A stretch of DNA of 64,000 nucleotides, taken from Comamonadaceae bacterium (GTDB lineage: Bacteria > Pseudomonadota > Gammaproteobacteria > Burkholderiales > Burkholderiaceae_C). The translations under genes and the position numbers were made by a program. The stretch is from positions 1 to 64,000 of the forward strand of contig CANGIQ010000008.1 of NCBI GenBank assembly GCA_947453965.1. The letters are read 5' to 3'. Positions 19,461 through 28,602 of the stretch are shown here, in pieces. Each line of letters opens with the position of its first letter. Positions within the stretch are counted from its first letter, which is position 1. The notes beneath the pieces were generated by a model. The model worked only from the letters and a program-made list of their open reading frames with translations, had not been told where the DNA came from and ran no database searches.

Positions 19461-20270
19461 ATGAGCGCCAACAACATCGTTCTCAACGTCAACGGCATCG
19501 AAGTCATTTACAACCATGTGATCTTGGTGTTGAAGGGCGTGTCGCTGCAAGTGCCCGAAGGCAGCATCGTGTCTTTGCTCGGTGGCAACGGCGCGGGCAA
19601 GACCACCACCTTGCGCGCAATTTCTAACCTGCTACAAGGCGAGCGTGGTGAAGTCACCAAAGGCAGCATTGAGTTTCGTGGTGAACGCATTGAACGCCTC
19701 ACCCCAGCCGATTTGGTCCAACGTGGTGTGGTGCAGGTGATGGAAGGCCGTCACTGTTTTGCCCACTTGACCATCGAAGAAAACCTCATGACCGGCAGTT
19801 ACACCCGCAGCGACAAAGGCGAAGTGGCGGCCAATTTGGAAAAGGTCTACAACTACTTTCCCCGCTTGAAAACACGCCGCACCTCACAGGCGGCCTACAC
19901 CTCGGGCGGTGAGCAACAAATGTGCGCCATTGGTCGCGCCTTGATGGCCAATCCCAATATGGTGTTGTTGGACGAGCCTTCCATGGGCTTGGCGCCCCAA
20001 ATTGTGGAAGAGGTGTTCAACATCGTCAAAGACTTGAACGAAAAAGAAAAAGTCACCTTCCTGATTGCCGAGCAAAACACCAACATGGCCTTGAAGTACG
20101 CCGACTACGGCTACATCATGGAGTCGGGCCGCATCGTGATGGACGGTGCTGCGCAGGACCTGGCCAACAACGAAGACGTCAAAGAGTTCTACTTGGGCGT
20201 GGGCGGTGGCGAGCGCAAGAGCTTCAAAGACGCCAAGAGCTACAAACGCCGCAAGCGTTGGTTGGCGTGA
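19461..20270 (+). CDS. LIV-type ABC transporter ATP-binding protein (LivF-like)
   Basis: A 269-aa ATPase with Walker A GGNGAGKTT, Q-loop VVQVMEGRHCFAHLTIEENL, signature TSGGEQQMCAIGRAL and Walker B MVLLDEPSMGLAP. The MEGR and SMGLAP forms are typical of LivF. The C-terminal tail (GERKSFKDAKSYKRRKRWLA) is longer and more basic than usual. It completes the transporter begun at 15142 and is followed after 11 bases by a second CoA ligase. Confidence 0.92.
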   Translation: MSANNIVLNVNGIEVIYNHVILVLKGVSLQVPEGSIVSLLGGNGAGKTTTLRAISNLLQGERGEVTKGSIEFRGERIERLTPADLVQRGVVQVMEGRHCFAHLTIEENLMTGSYTRSDKGEVAANLEKVYNYFPRLKTRRTSQAAYTSGGEQQMCAIGRALMANPNMVLLDEPSMGLAPQIVEEVFNIVKDLNEKEKVTFLIAEQNTNMALKYADYGYIMESGRIVMDGAAQDLANNEDVKEFYLGVGGGERKSFKDAKSYKRRKRWLA

Positions 20271-20281
20271 AGGGCGTGCAC

Positions 20282-21526
20282 ATGTCTTCACACCACGACG
20301 CGCTCGAAACCCGAAGCCCTGCCGAGCGGGAAGCCGCGCTCATGGCCGCCTTGCCCGCACAGGTGGCGCATGCCCAAAAGAATTCGCCAGCATTTGCCAA
20401 AACATTGGCCGGTGTCGACGCGGCCAGTATCAACAGCCGTGCCGCCCTGGCCAAATTGCCGGTCATTCGTAAATACGAACTGCTGGCCCAACAGCAAGCG
20501 CAGCGTGCCACCAATGTGTTTGGCGGTTTCTCGGCTATTGCCTTTGGCAAAGCCATGCCGCGTGTGTTTGCCAGCCCCGGCACGATTTACGAACCCGAAG
20601 GTGCGCGCCCCGATTACTGGCGCATGGCCCGTGCGATTTACGCGGCAGGCTTTCGTCCCAACGAGTTGATTCACAACTGCTTCAGCTACCACTTCACGCC
20701 TGCAGGCTCCATGATGGAAACCGGCGCCCATGCGCTGGGTTGCACCGTGTTTGCGGGCGGCACGGGCCAGACCGAGCAGCAAGTGGGGGCCATGGCCGAG
20801 TTAAAGCCTGCGGGCTACATCGGCACGCCCAGCTTCTTGAAAATCATTGTGGAAAAGGCTGCCGAAATGGGCGTGGCGTTGCCCAGCGTGAAAAAAGCCT
20901 TGGTGTCAGGCGAAGCCTTTCCACCCAGCTTGCGTGACTGGTTGGCAGAGCGCGGCATTGCGGGTTATCAGTGCTATGCCACCGCCGATCTGGGCTTGAT
21001 CGCTTACGAAACCGAAGCCCGCGAAGGCTTGGTGCTTGACGAAGGCGTGATTGTGGAAATTGTGCGTCCCGGCACCGGCGACCCGGTGCCCGAGGGCGAA
21101 GTCGGCGAGTTGGTGGTGACATCGCTTAACCCCGACTACCCGCTGATCCGTTTTGGCACCGGCGATCTGTCGGCCGTGTTACCGGGCCAATGCCCGACAG
21201 GACGCACCAATGTGCGCATCAAAGGCTGGATGGGACGTGCCGACCAAACCACCAAGGTGCGTGGCATGTTTGTGCATCCAGGCCAGGTGGCCGAGGTGGT
21301 CAAACGTTTCCCTGAGATCAAGCGCGCGCGCTTGGTGGTCACGGGTGAAATGGCCAATGACCAAATGAGCTTGAAAGTCGAGGCCGTTGAGGCCGAAGGC
21401 TTGGCGCAAAAAATTGGTGAAGCCGTGCGCGACATCACCAAACTGCGTGCCGATGTGAGCTTGGTCGCGGTGGGCAGCTTGCCCAACGACGGCAAAGTGA
21501 TTGAAGACGCACGCTCTTACCAGTGA
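20282..21526 (+). CDS. Phenylacetate-CoA ligase family protein (PaaK-like)
   Basis: A 414-aa adenylate-forming ligase. Segments typical of PaaK include LAKLPVIRKYELL, FSYHFTPAGSMMETGAHALGCTVFAGGTGQTEQQV (a modified P-loop region), IGTPSFLKIIVEKA, and the hinge/C-terminal GWMGRADQTTKVRGMFVHPGQV. Substrate is probably an aryl or arylalkanoic acid; not certain to be phenylacetate. The ATG at 20282 was chosen since upstream frame sequence is the reverse-phase reading of livF. Two CoA ligases in one transporter operon suggest related substrates. Confidence 0.85.
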   Translation: MSSHHDALETRSPAEREAALMAALPAQVAHAQKNSPAFAKTLAGVDAASINSRAALAKLPVIRKYELLAQQQAQRATNVFGGFSAIAFGKAMPRVFASPGTIYEPEGARPDYWRMARAIYAAGFRPNELIHNCFSYHFTPAGSMMETGAHALGCTVFAGGTGQTEQQVGAMAELKPAGYIGTPSFLKIIVEKAAEMGVALPSVKKALVSGEAFPPSLRDWLAERGIAGYQCYATADLGLIAYETEAREGLVLDEGVIVEIVRPGTGDPVPEGEVGELVVTSLNPDYPLIRFGTGDLSAVLPGQCPTGRTNVRIKGWMGRADQTTKVRGMFVHPGQVAEVVKRFPEIKRARLVVTGEMANDQMSLKVEAVEAEGLAQKIGEAVRDITKLRADVSLVAVGSLPNDGKVIEDARSYQ

Positions 21527-21630
21527 TGAATTGCAGGTCGTGTTGACCTGCCTCAAGCTGTGTACGTGATTTCCCAGATTACAAGGCTGTCATAAATGTT
21601 TAGCATGGGCACCTCTACAAGGAGTGCTTC

Positions 21631-22614
21631 ATGAAGAAACTGTTCATGCTGAGTTGCTGGGCTGTTGCCACACTCAGCGCTGGCGTACAAGCGGCTGACT
21701 TCCCCATCAAAGACAAACCCGTCACCATCGTGGTCCCTTTCACTGCGGGTGGCCCCACGGACCGTGTGGCCCGTGATTTGGCCGAAGCTTTGCGCAAGCC
21801 CTTGGGCGCCAATGTGGTGGTGGAGAACGTGGCAGGCGCGGGTGGCACGATTGGCGCCAACAAGGTCGCCAAAGCACCCCAAGACGGTCACACCGTTTTG
21901 TTGCACCACATCGGCATGGCCACATCGCCTGCGCTGTACCGCAAGATGCCCTACAACACCATGGACGACTTCGAGTACCTGGGCATGGTCAACGATGTGC
22001 CCATGACCCTGATCGGTCGTCCCACCTTGCCCGCCAACAACTACAAAGAATTGGCGTCATGGATTGCGCAAAACAAGGGCACCGTCAACTTGGGCAATGC
22101 GGGCCTGGGCGCTGCGTCACATCTGTGCGGTTTGCTGTTTCAAAGTGCACTCAAGATCGACATGACCACTGTGCCCTACAAAGGCACGGCGCCTGCCATG
22201 AATGATTTGATGGGCGGTCAGATTGACTTGCTGTGCGACCAAACCACCAACACCACCAGCCAGATTGAAGGCAAAACCGTCAAAGCCTTTGCGGTCACGT
22301 CACTCAAGCGTTTGAGCACACCGGCTTTGAAAAATCTGCCCACCCTCGACGAGTCGGGCCTCAAAGGTTTTGAAGTCAGCATTTGGCACGGTTTGTATGC
22401 ACCCAAAGGCACGCCTGCGGATGTGACGGCCAAGATCAACAAGGCTTTGAAAGTCGCCTTGAAAGACCCGGAGTTCAACAAGAAGCAACAAGGCCTGGGC
22501 GCGATTGTGGTCAATGACAAGCGCAGCGATCCAGTGGAACACAAAAAGTTTGTGGCATCTGAAATTGCCAAGTGGGGTCCTGTGATTCAGGCCGCCGGCG
22601 TTTACGCCGACTGA
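21631..22614 (+). CDS. Bug/TctC-family periplasmic solute-binding protein
   Basis: A 327-aa tripartite-tricarboxylate-type receptor. It has a signal peptide ([22 protein letters not shown]) and the family motifs [24 protein letters not shown] and [20 protein letters not shown]. Start follows AAGGAG. No TctA/TctB membrane genes are nearby, as usual for orphan Bug proteins of Burkholderiales, which bind diverse carboxylates. Linkage to the ligase operon suggests a carboxylate sensor or binder; substrate unknown. Confidence 0.9.
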   Translation: MKKLFMLSCWAVATLSAGVQAADFPIKDKPVTIVVPFTAGGPTDRVARDLAEALRKPLGANVVVENVAGAGGTIGANKVAKAPQDGHTVLLHHIGMATSPALYRKMPYNTMDDFEYLGMVNDVPMTLIGRPTLPANNYKELASWIAQNKGTVNLGNAGLGAASHLCGLLFQSALKIDMTTVPYKGTAPAMNDLMGGQIDLLCDQTTNTTSQIEGKTVKAFAVTSLKRLSTPALKNLPTLDESGLKGFEVSIWHGLYAPKGTPADVTAKINKALKVALKDPEFNKKQQGLGAIVVNDKRSDPVEHKKFVASEIAKWGPVIQAAGVYAD

Positions 22615-22693
22615 TCCAAAGCTTTCACCTACGCGACCTGTTGTCCTGGGGCGTGGTGGCATCATCCGTGCATACAGTCTCAGGAGATTTGAA

Positions 22694-23707
22694 ATGTTGT
22701 TACGTCGTCGTTTGCTTCGCATCACCCTTTACACCGCTTTGCTGAGCGCGCTGGCGGTGACGGGTTGGGGGGTGCATGCCCAGCAGGCTTGGCCCGCCAA
22801 GCCGGTACGCATCGTGGTGCCGTTTGCCCCTGGTGGCACCACCGACATCTTGGCGCGTGCCATGGCACCCGAGTTGAGCAAGGCCTTTGGCCAAACCTTC
22901 TTTGTGGAAAACAAAGCAGGGGCCGGTGGTAACTTGGGGGCCGAGATTGTGTCCAAGTCGCCCAACGACGGCTACACCTTGCTCATGGGCACCGTGGGCA
23001 CCCATGGCATCAACCGTGCGCTCTACAACAAACTGCCGTTTGATCCCATCAAAGACTTTGTGCCCATCAGCGTGGTCGCCGGTGTGCCCAATGTGATGGT
23101 GGTCAATGCAGAAGTGGCGAAGTCGCGCAACATCAACACGGTGGCGGATTTTGTGGCGTATGCCAAAGCCCATCCCGCCAAGCTCAATATGGCGTCCAGC
23201 GGCAACGGCACCTCCATCCATCTGGCTGGTGAGTTGTTCAAGAGCATGAGCGGCACCTACATGGTCCACTTCCCCTACAAAGGCTCGGGCCCGGCCTTGC
23301 TCGACCTGTTGGGTGGTTCGATGGATGTGATGTTTGACAACCTGCCGTCCTCGATTCCTCACATCAAATCTGGCAAGCTCAAAGCCCTGGCCGTGACCAG
23401 CAGCCAACGTTCGGCAGCGGTGCCGGATGTGCCCACGGTGGAAGAGGCGGGTGGCCCCAGCCTCAAAGGCTATGAAGCCAGTTCATGGTTTGGTTTGTTG
23501 GCCCCTGCCGGCACCTCGATGGAGGTGGTCAACCGCGTTCAGCAAGAAGTCACCAAGGCGTTGAATTCACCTGCGGTGAAAGAGAAACTGTTGTCCCAAG
23601 GTGCCATTCCAGGTGGCAACACCTCGGCCGAGTTCGCCAAGTTCATTGACGCTGAGCACAAGAAGTGGGCGCATGTGGTCAAGGTCTCAGGCGCCAAGGT
23701 CGACTGA
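22694..23707 (+). CDS. Bug/TctC-family periplasmic solute-binding protein
   Basis: A 337-aa second Bug protein with signal peptide (arginine-rich start then [19 protein letters not shown]) and motifs [24 protein letters not shown] and [30 protein letters not shown]. It follows the first by 79 bases on the same strand but the two are clearly divergent, not a recent duplication. It ends 14 bases from the convergent kinase gene with no terminator seen. Confidence 0.9.
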   Translation: MLLRRRLLRITLYTALLSALAVTGWGVHAQQAWPAKPVRIVVPFAPGGTTDILARAMAPELSKAFGQTFFVENKAGAGGNLGAEIVSKSPNDGYTLLMGTVGTHGINRALYNKLPFDPIKDFVPISVVAGVPNVMVVNAEVAKSRNINTVADFVAYAKAHPAKLNMASSGNGTSIHLAGELFKSMSGTYMVHFPYKGSGPALLDLLGGSMDVMFDNLPSSIPHIKSGKLKALAVTSSQRSAAVPDVPTVEEAGGPSLKGYEASSWFGLLAPAGTSMEVVNRVQQEVTKALNSPAVKEKLLSQGAIPGGNTSAEFAKFIDAEHKKWAHVVKVSGAKVD

Positions 23708-23721
23708 GCCTTGCCGGTTTG

Positions 23722-25164
23722 TCAGTTGAGCGGCTCACTCAGCTGCTCAAACGGCAGCGTGGACTTGACCAAGATCACGGTGCACGGCGCTTCCATTGCC
23801 ACCTTGATCGGCACCGTGGCCACAAAGCGTTGCATGTGCAGGCCACGGGTGGCGGCGCCCATGACGATCATGCTCACCTGGTTGCCTTCGGCATAGCGCA
23901 CCAGGGCCGTGGCCACATCGCTGGCTTCGAGCACGTGGTACGAGGTTTGATGGCCGTCTAAATCCAGCGGCTGCGCCCATTGGCGCAACATCGTCAAGTA
24001 CTGGCGATGCACCGAGGTTTCGCTCTTGTCGCTCTCTGAGGCGCTGGTTTGGTTGGGTGAAATGACGGTCACCACGGCCAAGCGTGCGCCAGGCCGAATC
24101 CCTAGCGAACGTGCCACCGCTTGGCGCAGCGAGTACAAGGTGGCATCGCTCACGTCCTGGTGCGGCACAGCCACCATCACGATCGGCACTTCTTCAATTT
24201 GTTGCGAAGGCAAGGGGCTGGGCTGGTAATGCATGCCCGCTGCTTTGAGCCAGCGCTTGACGTGGGTGAAGAACGGCGTGCCAATCACTTGCTGGCCGCG
24301 TGCCGTGATTTGGATTTGATCGGTGTTCTCCAAATCAAATGCCAAATGCGCCGCCGATGGGTAGCGTTGTGCAGCCTCTGGGGCCAAGCAGCGCAGCACC
24401 ACCTCTTGCAACCACGCGGGGAGTTCGGGGCGCAAGCGACGCGGTGGCGCAGGGTCCATCCACAAGCGCTGGCGCATGCCGCCATCAGTCGTGGGATTGC
24501 CAAAGGGCAACTCACCCGTGGCGAGTTCATAGAGCATCACGCCAATGGCAAACACATCGCTGCGTGGATCGCCGCGTACACCGACCACTTGTTCGGGGGC
24601 GATCCAGGCGGGGGAGCCTACCGCTTTGCGCAGCTCTTCGGCCAGCAGGTCGGGGTAGTGTGCGTGGCAGGACAAACCAAAATCCAACAACACCGCATGG
24701 CCATCGGGATGCAACAACACATTGGCCGGTTTGATGTCGAGGTGGCAGGTGTTTTGTTGGTGCAAGCTGTGCGCCGCACGCGCGATGGCGGCACCGAGTT
24801 TGGCAATCTCGTCAGCACTGGGGCGTGTGTGGGCCTCGGTGTGCTGATCGAGCACATGCTGCAAGGTGTGGCCGGGCACATGCTCCATGACCAAATAAGG
24901 CAAGGAGGCCAAATCGCCTGCGGCGACAAAACGGGGCACGTGGCGCCCGTGCAGCACCTGCAAGATTTGGTGCTCGACCTCAAAGCCCACAATATTTTCG
25001 GCCCCATCACCAGCGCGCATGCGTGGCACTTTCATCACCATGGGGAATAGCGCTGCGTGTGGGTCCGCGTAAGTCACTTCGTAAATATGGGCCATGCCAC
25101 CCGCATGCAAACACGGGCCGATGCAAAAGCCGTCGAGTTCAGAGCCAGCTTGCAGGCGTGTCAA
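23722..25164 (-). CDS. Serine/threonine kinase fused to a universal-stress (UspA) domain
   Basis: A 480-aa cytosolic protein. An N-terminal Hanks-type kinase (about 12-280) has Lys45 in MVMKV, catalytic HLDIKPANVL (Asp143; Leu replaces the usual Arg, so non-RD), DFG at 161-163 and the APE-like IAPEQ. A UspA-like domain follows (about 325-470: VPIVMVAVP ... VSMIVMGAATRGLHM). No transmembrane helix or sensor domain is seen, so the Usp part may be the ligand sensor. The TTG start overlaps the phosphoesterase stop (TTGA), suggesting coupling. Confidence 0.85.
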   Translation of the reverse strand: MTRLQAGSELDGFCIGPCLHAGGMAHIYEVTYADPHAALFPMVMKVPRMRAGDGAENIVGFEVEHQILQVLHGRHVPRFVAAGDLASLPYLVMEHVPGHTLQHVLDQHTEAHTRPSADEIAKLGAAIARAAHSLHQQNTCHLDIKPANVLLHPDGHAVLLDFGLSCHAHYPDLLAEELRKAVGSPAWIAPEQVVGVRGDPRSDVFAIGVMLYELATGELPFGNPTTDGGMRQRLWMDPAPPRRLRPELPAWLQEVVLRCLAPEAAQRYPSAAHLAFDLENTDQIQITARGQQVIGTPFFTHVKRWLKAAGMHYQPSPLPSQQIEEVPIVMVAVPHQDVSDATLYSLRQAVARSLGIRPGARLAVVTVISPNQTSASESDKSETSVHRQYLTMLRQWAQPLDLDGHQTSYHVLEASDVATALVRYAEGNQVSMIVMGAATRGLHMQRFVATVPIKVAMEAPCTVILVKSTLPFEQLSEPLN

Positions 25165-25925
25165 CGTCCGGTCTCCAGCCGTTGGGCAAAAAACTCTGGC
25201 AAACCTGCTTGGCGAATGCTGCGTGCCGCGGCCATGTGGTCGTAGGCCACGCGGTGAAAGGTGAGCTTGGCGGCGGCGCTGTCAAACACCGCATACATGG
25301 CGCGCGGATTGCCATCGCGTGGCTGCCCGACCGAGCCCACAGTGGCAATCCAGTGGCGGTGCTTGGGCGTAGGAATCGGCACACCCGCCGTGGGTTTGAA
25401 GGCCATCAGCTGGCGTCCTGTGCCCCGGTAATACAGCGACTGGTGATGCACATGACCCCCAAACACGTAATGCACATCGGGGTTGGTGCAGGCGGCGTCG
25501 AGGCTCAGCGCCGCGATGCGTTCGTCGTCCACATAGCGCCAACGCTCGGGCGCATCAGCGCTGGCATGCACGAACAGCAGGGCATCGTCTTGCGCCGTGA
25601 GGGGCAAGATCTCCAACCAAAAGCGTTGTGCAGGGCTGAGTTGTTCGTGCGTCCACTCGGCGGTTTGGCCACCCAGCGAGGGGGTGGCCAAGGCGCTGCT
25701 CAAGCTGTGACTTTGAATCAACTCTTCGTGGTTGCCGCGCAGCACAATGCCGCCGCTGTGTGCAATCTCTTGGCAGCGCGTCACCACTTCGACTGGAAAC
25801 GCGCCGTAGCCCACCAAGTCGCCCAACACCGCGATGCGTTCCACCCCCTGTTTTTGGGCATGGTCCAAACATGCCTCGAAGGCATGCAGGTTGCTGTGGA
25901 TGTCAGACAGCAGGGCGTACTTCAT
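25161..25925 (-). CDS. Calcineurin-like metallophosphoesterase
   Basis: A 254-aa protein with the binuclear-metal motifs SDIHSN, GDLVGYG, RGNHEE, and C-terminal GHVHHQ. Its architecture is that of the YfcE/ApaH-like phosphodiesterase group, with a long insert. ATG 25925 gives the exact family N-terminus MKYALLSDIHSNLHAF. It overlaps the kinase-UspA gene, which hints that it opposes or accompanies kinase signalling; a protein phosphatase or nucleotide phosphodiesterase role is equally possible. Confidence 0.83.
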   Translation of the reverse strand: MKYALLSDIHSNLHAFEACLDHAQKQGVERIAVLGDLVGYGAFPVEVVTRCQEIAHSGGIVLRGNHEELIQSHSLSSALATPSLGGQTAEWTHEQLSPAQRFWLEILPLTAQDDALLFVHASADAPERWRYVDDERIAALSLDAACTNPDVHYVFGGHVHHQSLYYRGTGRQLMAFKPTAGVPIPTPKHRHWIATVGSVGQPRDGNPRAMYAVFDSAAAKLTFHRVAYDHMAAARSIRQAGLPEFFAQRLETGR

Positions 25926-25954
25926 GGCTGCGGCGTGTGACGCACAGGGGGCGT

Positions 25955-26803
25955 TCAGTAGGTGTAGACGCCGCGGCCTGTTTTGCGACCCAATTGACCG
26001 GCAGCCACCATCTCTTTGAGCAGCGGGCATGCGCGGTACTTGCTGTCGCCAAACTCTTCCAGGTACACGTCCATCACGGCCAGGCACACGTCCAGGCCAA
26101 TCATGTCGGCCAGGGCCAGGGGGCCGATGGGTTGGTTGCAACCAAGCTTCATGCCTGCGTCGATGTCTTCGGCCTTGGCCACGCCCTCGGCCAGCACAAA
26201 GAAGGCCTCGTTGATCATGGGCACCAAGATGCGGTTGACCACAAAGCCGGGTGAGTTTTTGACGGTGATGGGGCTCTTGCCCAAGCGGGTGGACAAGTCG
26301 TGCACGGCATCGTGGGTGGCGTCAGAGGTTTGCAAACCGCGGATGATTTCCACCAAGGCCATCATGGGCACCGGGTTGAAGAAGTGCATGCCAATGAAGC
26401 GGTCGGCACGGCTGGTCACGGCTGCGAGCTTGGTGATGGAGATGGACGAGGTGTTGGACGCCACGATGACCGAGGCGTCGAGCAAGGCGTCGACTTGCTT
26501 CAAGATCTTGACCTTGAGGTCAAAGTTTTCGGTCGCGGCTTCGATCACCAGCTGTGTGCGCTTGAGGTCGTCGTAGCTGGTGCTGGTGGTGATGCGCGAG
26601 AGGGCGGCGGCTTTGTCGGCCTCGGTGATTTTTTCTTTTTTAATCAGGCGGTCCAGGCTGCTGGCCACGGTGGCCAGGCCTTTGGCGACAGCGGCCTCGG
26701 AGATATCGACCATCACCACGTTCACGCCAGATACGGCACAGGCTTGTGCAATGCCGTTGCCCATGGTGCCGGCGCCGATGATGCCTACGGTTTGAATGCT
26801 CAT
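25955..26803 (-). CDS. 3-hydroxybutyryl-CoA dehydrogenase
   Basis: A 282-aa NAD-dependent enzyme oxidising (S)-3-hydroxyacyl-CoA. The Rossmann motif GIIGAGTMGNGIAQACA starts near residue 7; the catalytic region GMHFFNPVPMMALVEII and SPGFVVNRILVPMINEA are family signatures. The start at 26803 gives the standard N-terminus after an AAGGA site. Length matches the Hbd/PaaH single-domain group. It lies between the NodIJ-like exporter genes and the phosphoesterase, all on the minus strand. Confidence 0.93.
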   Translation of the reverse strand: MSIQTVGIIGAGTMGNGIAQACAVSGVNVVMVDISEAAVAKGLATVASSLDRLIKKEKITEADKAAALSRITTSTSYDDLKRTQLVIEAATENFDLKVKILKQVDALLDASVIVASNTSSISITKLAAVTSRADRFIGMHFFNPVPMMALVEIIRGLQTSDATHDAVHDLSTRLGKSPITVKNSPGFVVNRILVPMINEAFFVLAEGVAKAEDIDAGMKLGCNQPIGPLALADMIGLDVCLAVMDVYLEEFGDSKYRACPLLKEMVAAGQLGRKTGRGVYTY

Positions 26804-26879
26804 TGGGAAATCCTTGTCTTGAGGGTTGATCTTTGAGAACAATGTTAGCGGGGGAAGGGTTGCGTTTGGCTGACGAATG

Positions 26880-27650
26880 TCAAGCTTTGAAGCGCTTCTT
26901 GGTCAGGTGCAGTGCGATTTTCCAGGCGCCTAGCGCGTAGACGGCCAGCACGCCCAGATGCAGCGCTGCATCGGTGGGCCACTGGTCCATGAATAGGGGG
27001 CGCACCAAGGCAATGGCTTGGGTGAGGGGCAACCAGGCCGAGATATCGCGCACGATGCCGGGCAGTTGGTCGCGCGGAAAGAACACGCCGCTCAAGAACA
27101 TCATCGGCGTGAGGAACAGCGTGAAGTAATAGGTGAAGAAGTCATAGCCCTTGGCCAGCGCGTTGAAGATGAGCGCGATGCAGCTGAAGGTGATGCCCAC
27201 GCACAGCAGGATGGGCCAAGCAGCTAGGAGCTTCCAGCTTTGGGTGATGCCCAGCGCGCACATGACGCCCAAGATGGCGGTGATGGTGAACAGGGCTTTG
27301 AAGGCGGCCCAGAGCATTTCGGCCAAGAGCACATCGTCCAAGCGCATGGGCGCGTTCAAAATGCCGTCCCAGGTTTTTTGCACATGCATGCGCGAGAAGG
27401 CCGAGTACAAGGCTTCAAAGGTGGCGGCGTTCATGGCGCTCATGCAGATGGAACCGCTGGCCAAGAACAAGATATAGGGCACTTTGTCCGTGCCGAGGGT
27501 GACATCGCCCACCAGCGCGCCCAAGCCGTAGCCAAAGGCCACCAGCCACATCAAGGGTTCGGCAATATTGGCCACCAGGCTGGGAATGGCGAGCTTGCGC
27601 CACACCAAGAGGTTGCGTAAAAAGACGGGCCAGAAACGGAACATGGTCAA
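26880..27650 (-). CDS. ABC-2 type transporter permease (NodJ-like)
   Basis: A 256-aa membrane protein with six hydrophobic segments and the NodJ-like start FWPVFLRNLLVWRKLAIPSLVANIAEPLMWLVAFGYGLG. The segment MFLSGVFFPRDQLP is typical of the family. It overlaps its ATPase by 4 bases. In rhizobia NodIJ exports Nod factors; beta-proteobacterial chromosomal relatives export unknown substrates and no nod genes are present here. Confidence 0.87.
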   Translation of the reverse strand: MTMFRFWPVFLRNLLVWRKLAIPSLVANIAEPLMWLVAFGYGLGALVGDVTLGTDKVPYILFLASGSICMSAMNAATFEALYSAFSRMHVQKTWDGILNAPMRLDDVLLAEMLWAAFKALFTITAILGVMCALGITQSWKLLAAWPILLCVGITFSCIALIFNALAKGYDFFTYYFTLFLTPMMFLSGVFFPRDQLPGIVRDISAWLPLTQAIALVRPLFMDQWPTDAALHLGVLAVYALGAWKIALHLTKKRFKA

Positions 27651-28570
27651 CCTTCCTCGCGGATTTGGCGTCCGGTCATTTTCAAAAACAAATCTTCCAA
27701 GTTGGCAGGGCGGTGCAGGGTGCGCAGCCCCGTGTGCGCGCTGAGCGCGTTTAGCAGCGGCGCCGCGTCTTGGGTGTAGAAAAACACGGTTTCGCCACTG
27801 GTCTCCACGCGTTGTGCCAGCGCTGCGATGGGGCTGTCCACCAAAGCCAAGGCACCCTGGCCGTAAACCTCCACCACATCGGGCTCCAGGTGTTGGGCAA
27901 TCAAATCACGCGGTGTGCCTTCGGCAATTTTTTTGCCGTGATCGAGCACCAGCAAACGGTTGCACAAACGCTCGGCCTCGTCCATGAAGTGGGTGGTCAA
28001 CAAGATGGATTTGCCTTGTTGCAGCAGTTGCTGCAAACGCTCCCACATCAGGTGGCGCGCTTGTGGGTCGAGCCCGGTGGTGGGTTCGTCCAGCAGCAGC
28101 AAGTCGGGGTTGTTGATGAGGGCGCGGGCCAGGCTCAAACGGCGCTTCATGCCGCCAGACAGCTCGCCCGGTTTGGCGTTGGCTTTGTGCGAGAGCGCGG
28201 CAAATTCCAGCAGTTGCGGAATACGCGCTTGGATGTCGGCCTTCTTGAGCCGGAAGTAACGGCCAAACACCATCAGGTTTTCGGCGCAGGTGAAATCGGG
28301 GTCGAGTGTGTCAAATTGGCTCACCACGCCCAAACGCGCTTTGATGGCCAGCGCGTCATCGGGCATGGTCAAGCCAAATGCTTGGATGCTGCCGCCATCG
28401 GGCTGTGCCAGCCCAAGACACATGCGCAGGGTAGTGGTTTTGCCTGCGCCGTTGGGGCCAATGACGCCCAAGCATTCGCCCGGTGCGATGCTGAACGACA
28501 CATCGTTCACCACGGTGTGGTCACCGTAGCGTTTGAGAAGGTGATTGCATTCAAAAAGTGGGGTGCTCAT
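27647..28570 (-). CDS. ABC-2 type transporter ATP-binding protein (NodI-like)
   Basis: A 307-aa ATPase of the DRA exporter group. Visible are Walker A GPNGAGKTTTLRM, Q-loop VVSQFDTLDPDFTCAENLMVFGRYFRL, signature LSGGMKRRLSLARALINNPDLLLLDEPTTGLDP, H-loop LTTHFMDEAERLC, and a NodI-type C-terminal domain. The FDTLDP pattern is characteristic of NodI-like proteins. Transcribed with the permease; the start is 32 bases from the divergent psd gene. Confidence 0.9.
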   Translation of the reverse strand: MSTPLFECNHLLKRYGDHTVVNDVSFSIAPGECLGVIGPNGAGKTTTLRMCLGLAQPDGGSIQAFGLTMPDDALAIKARLGVVSQFDTLDPDFTCAENLMVFGRYFRLKKADIQARIPQLLEFAALSHKANAKPGELSGGMKRRLSLARALINNPDLLLLDEPTTGLDPQARHLMWERLQQLLQQGKSILLTTHFMDEAERLCNRLLVLDHGKKIAEGTPRDLIAQHLEPDVVEVYGQGALALVDSPIAALAQRVETSGETVFFYTQDAAPLLNALSAHTGLRTLHRPANLEDLFLKMTGRQIREEG

Positions 28571-28602
28571 AGCCTGGATTGTGCCCGCCTAAAATCTTTC
28601 TT

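Noticed and set aside
27647-28570. NodI-like ATPase as evidence for nodulation
   Set aside because: Chromosomal NodIJ homologs are common in Burkholderiales and no nodABC genes are present.
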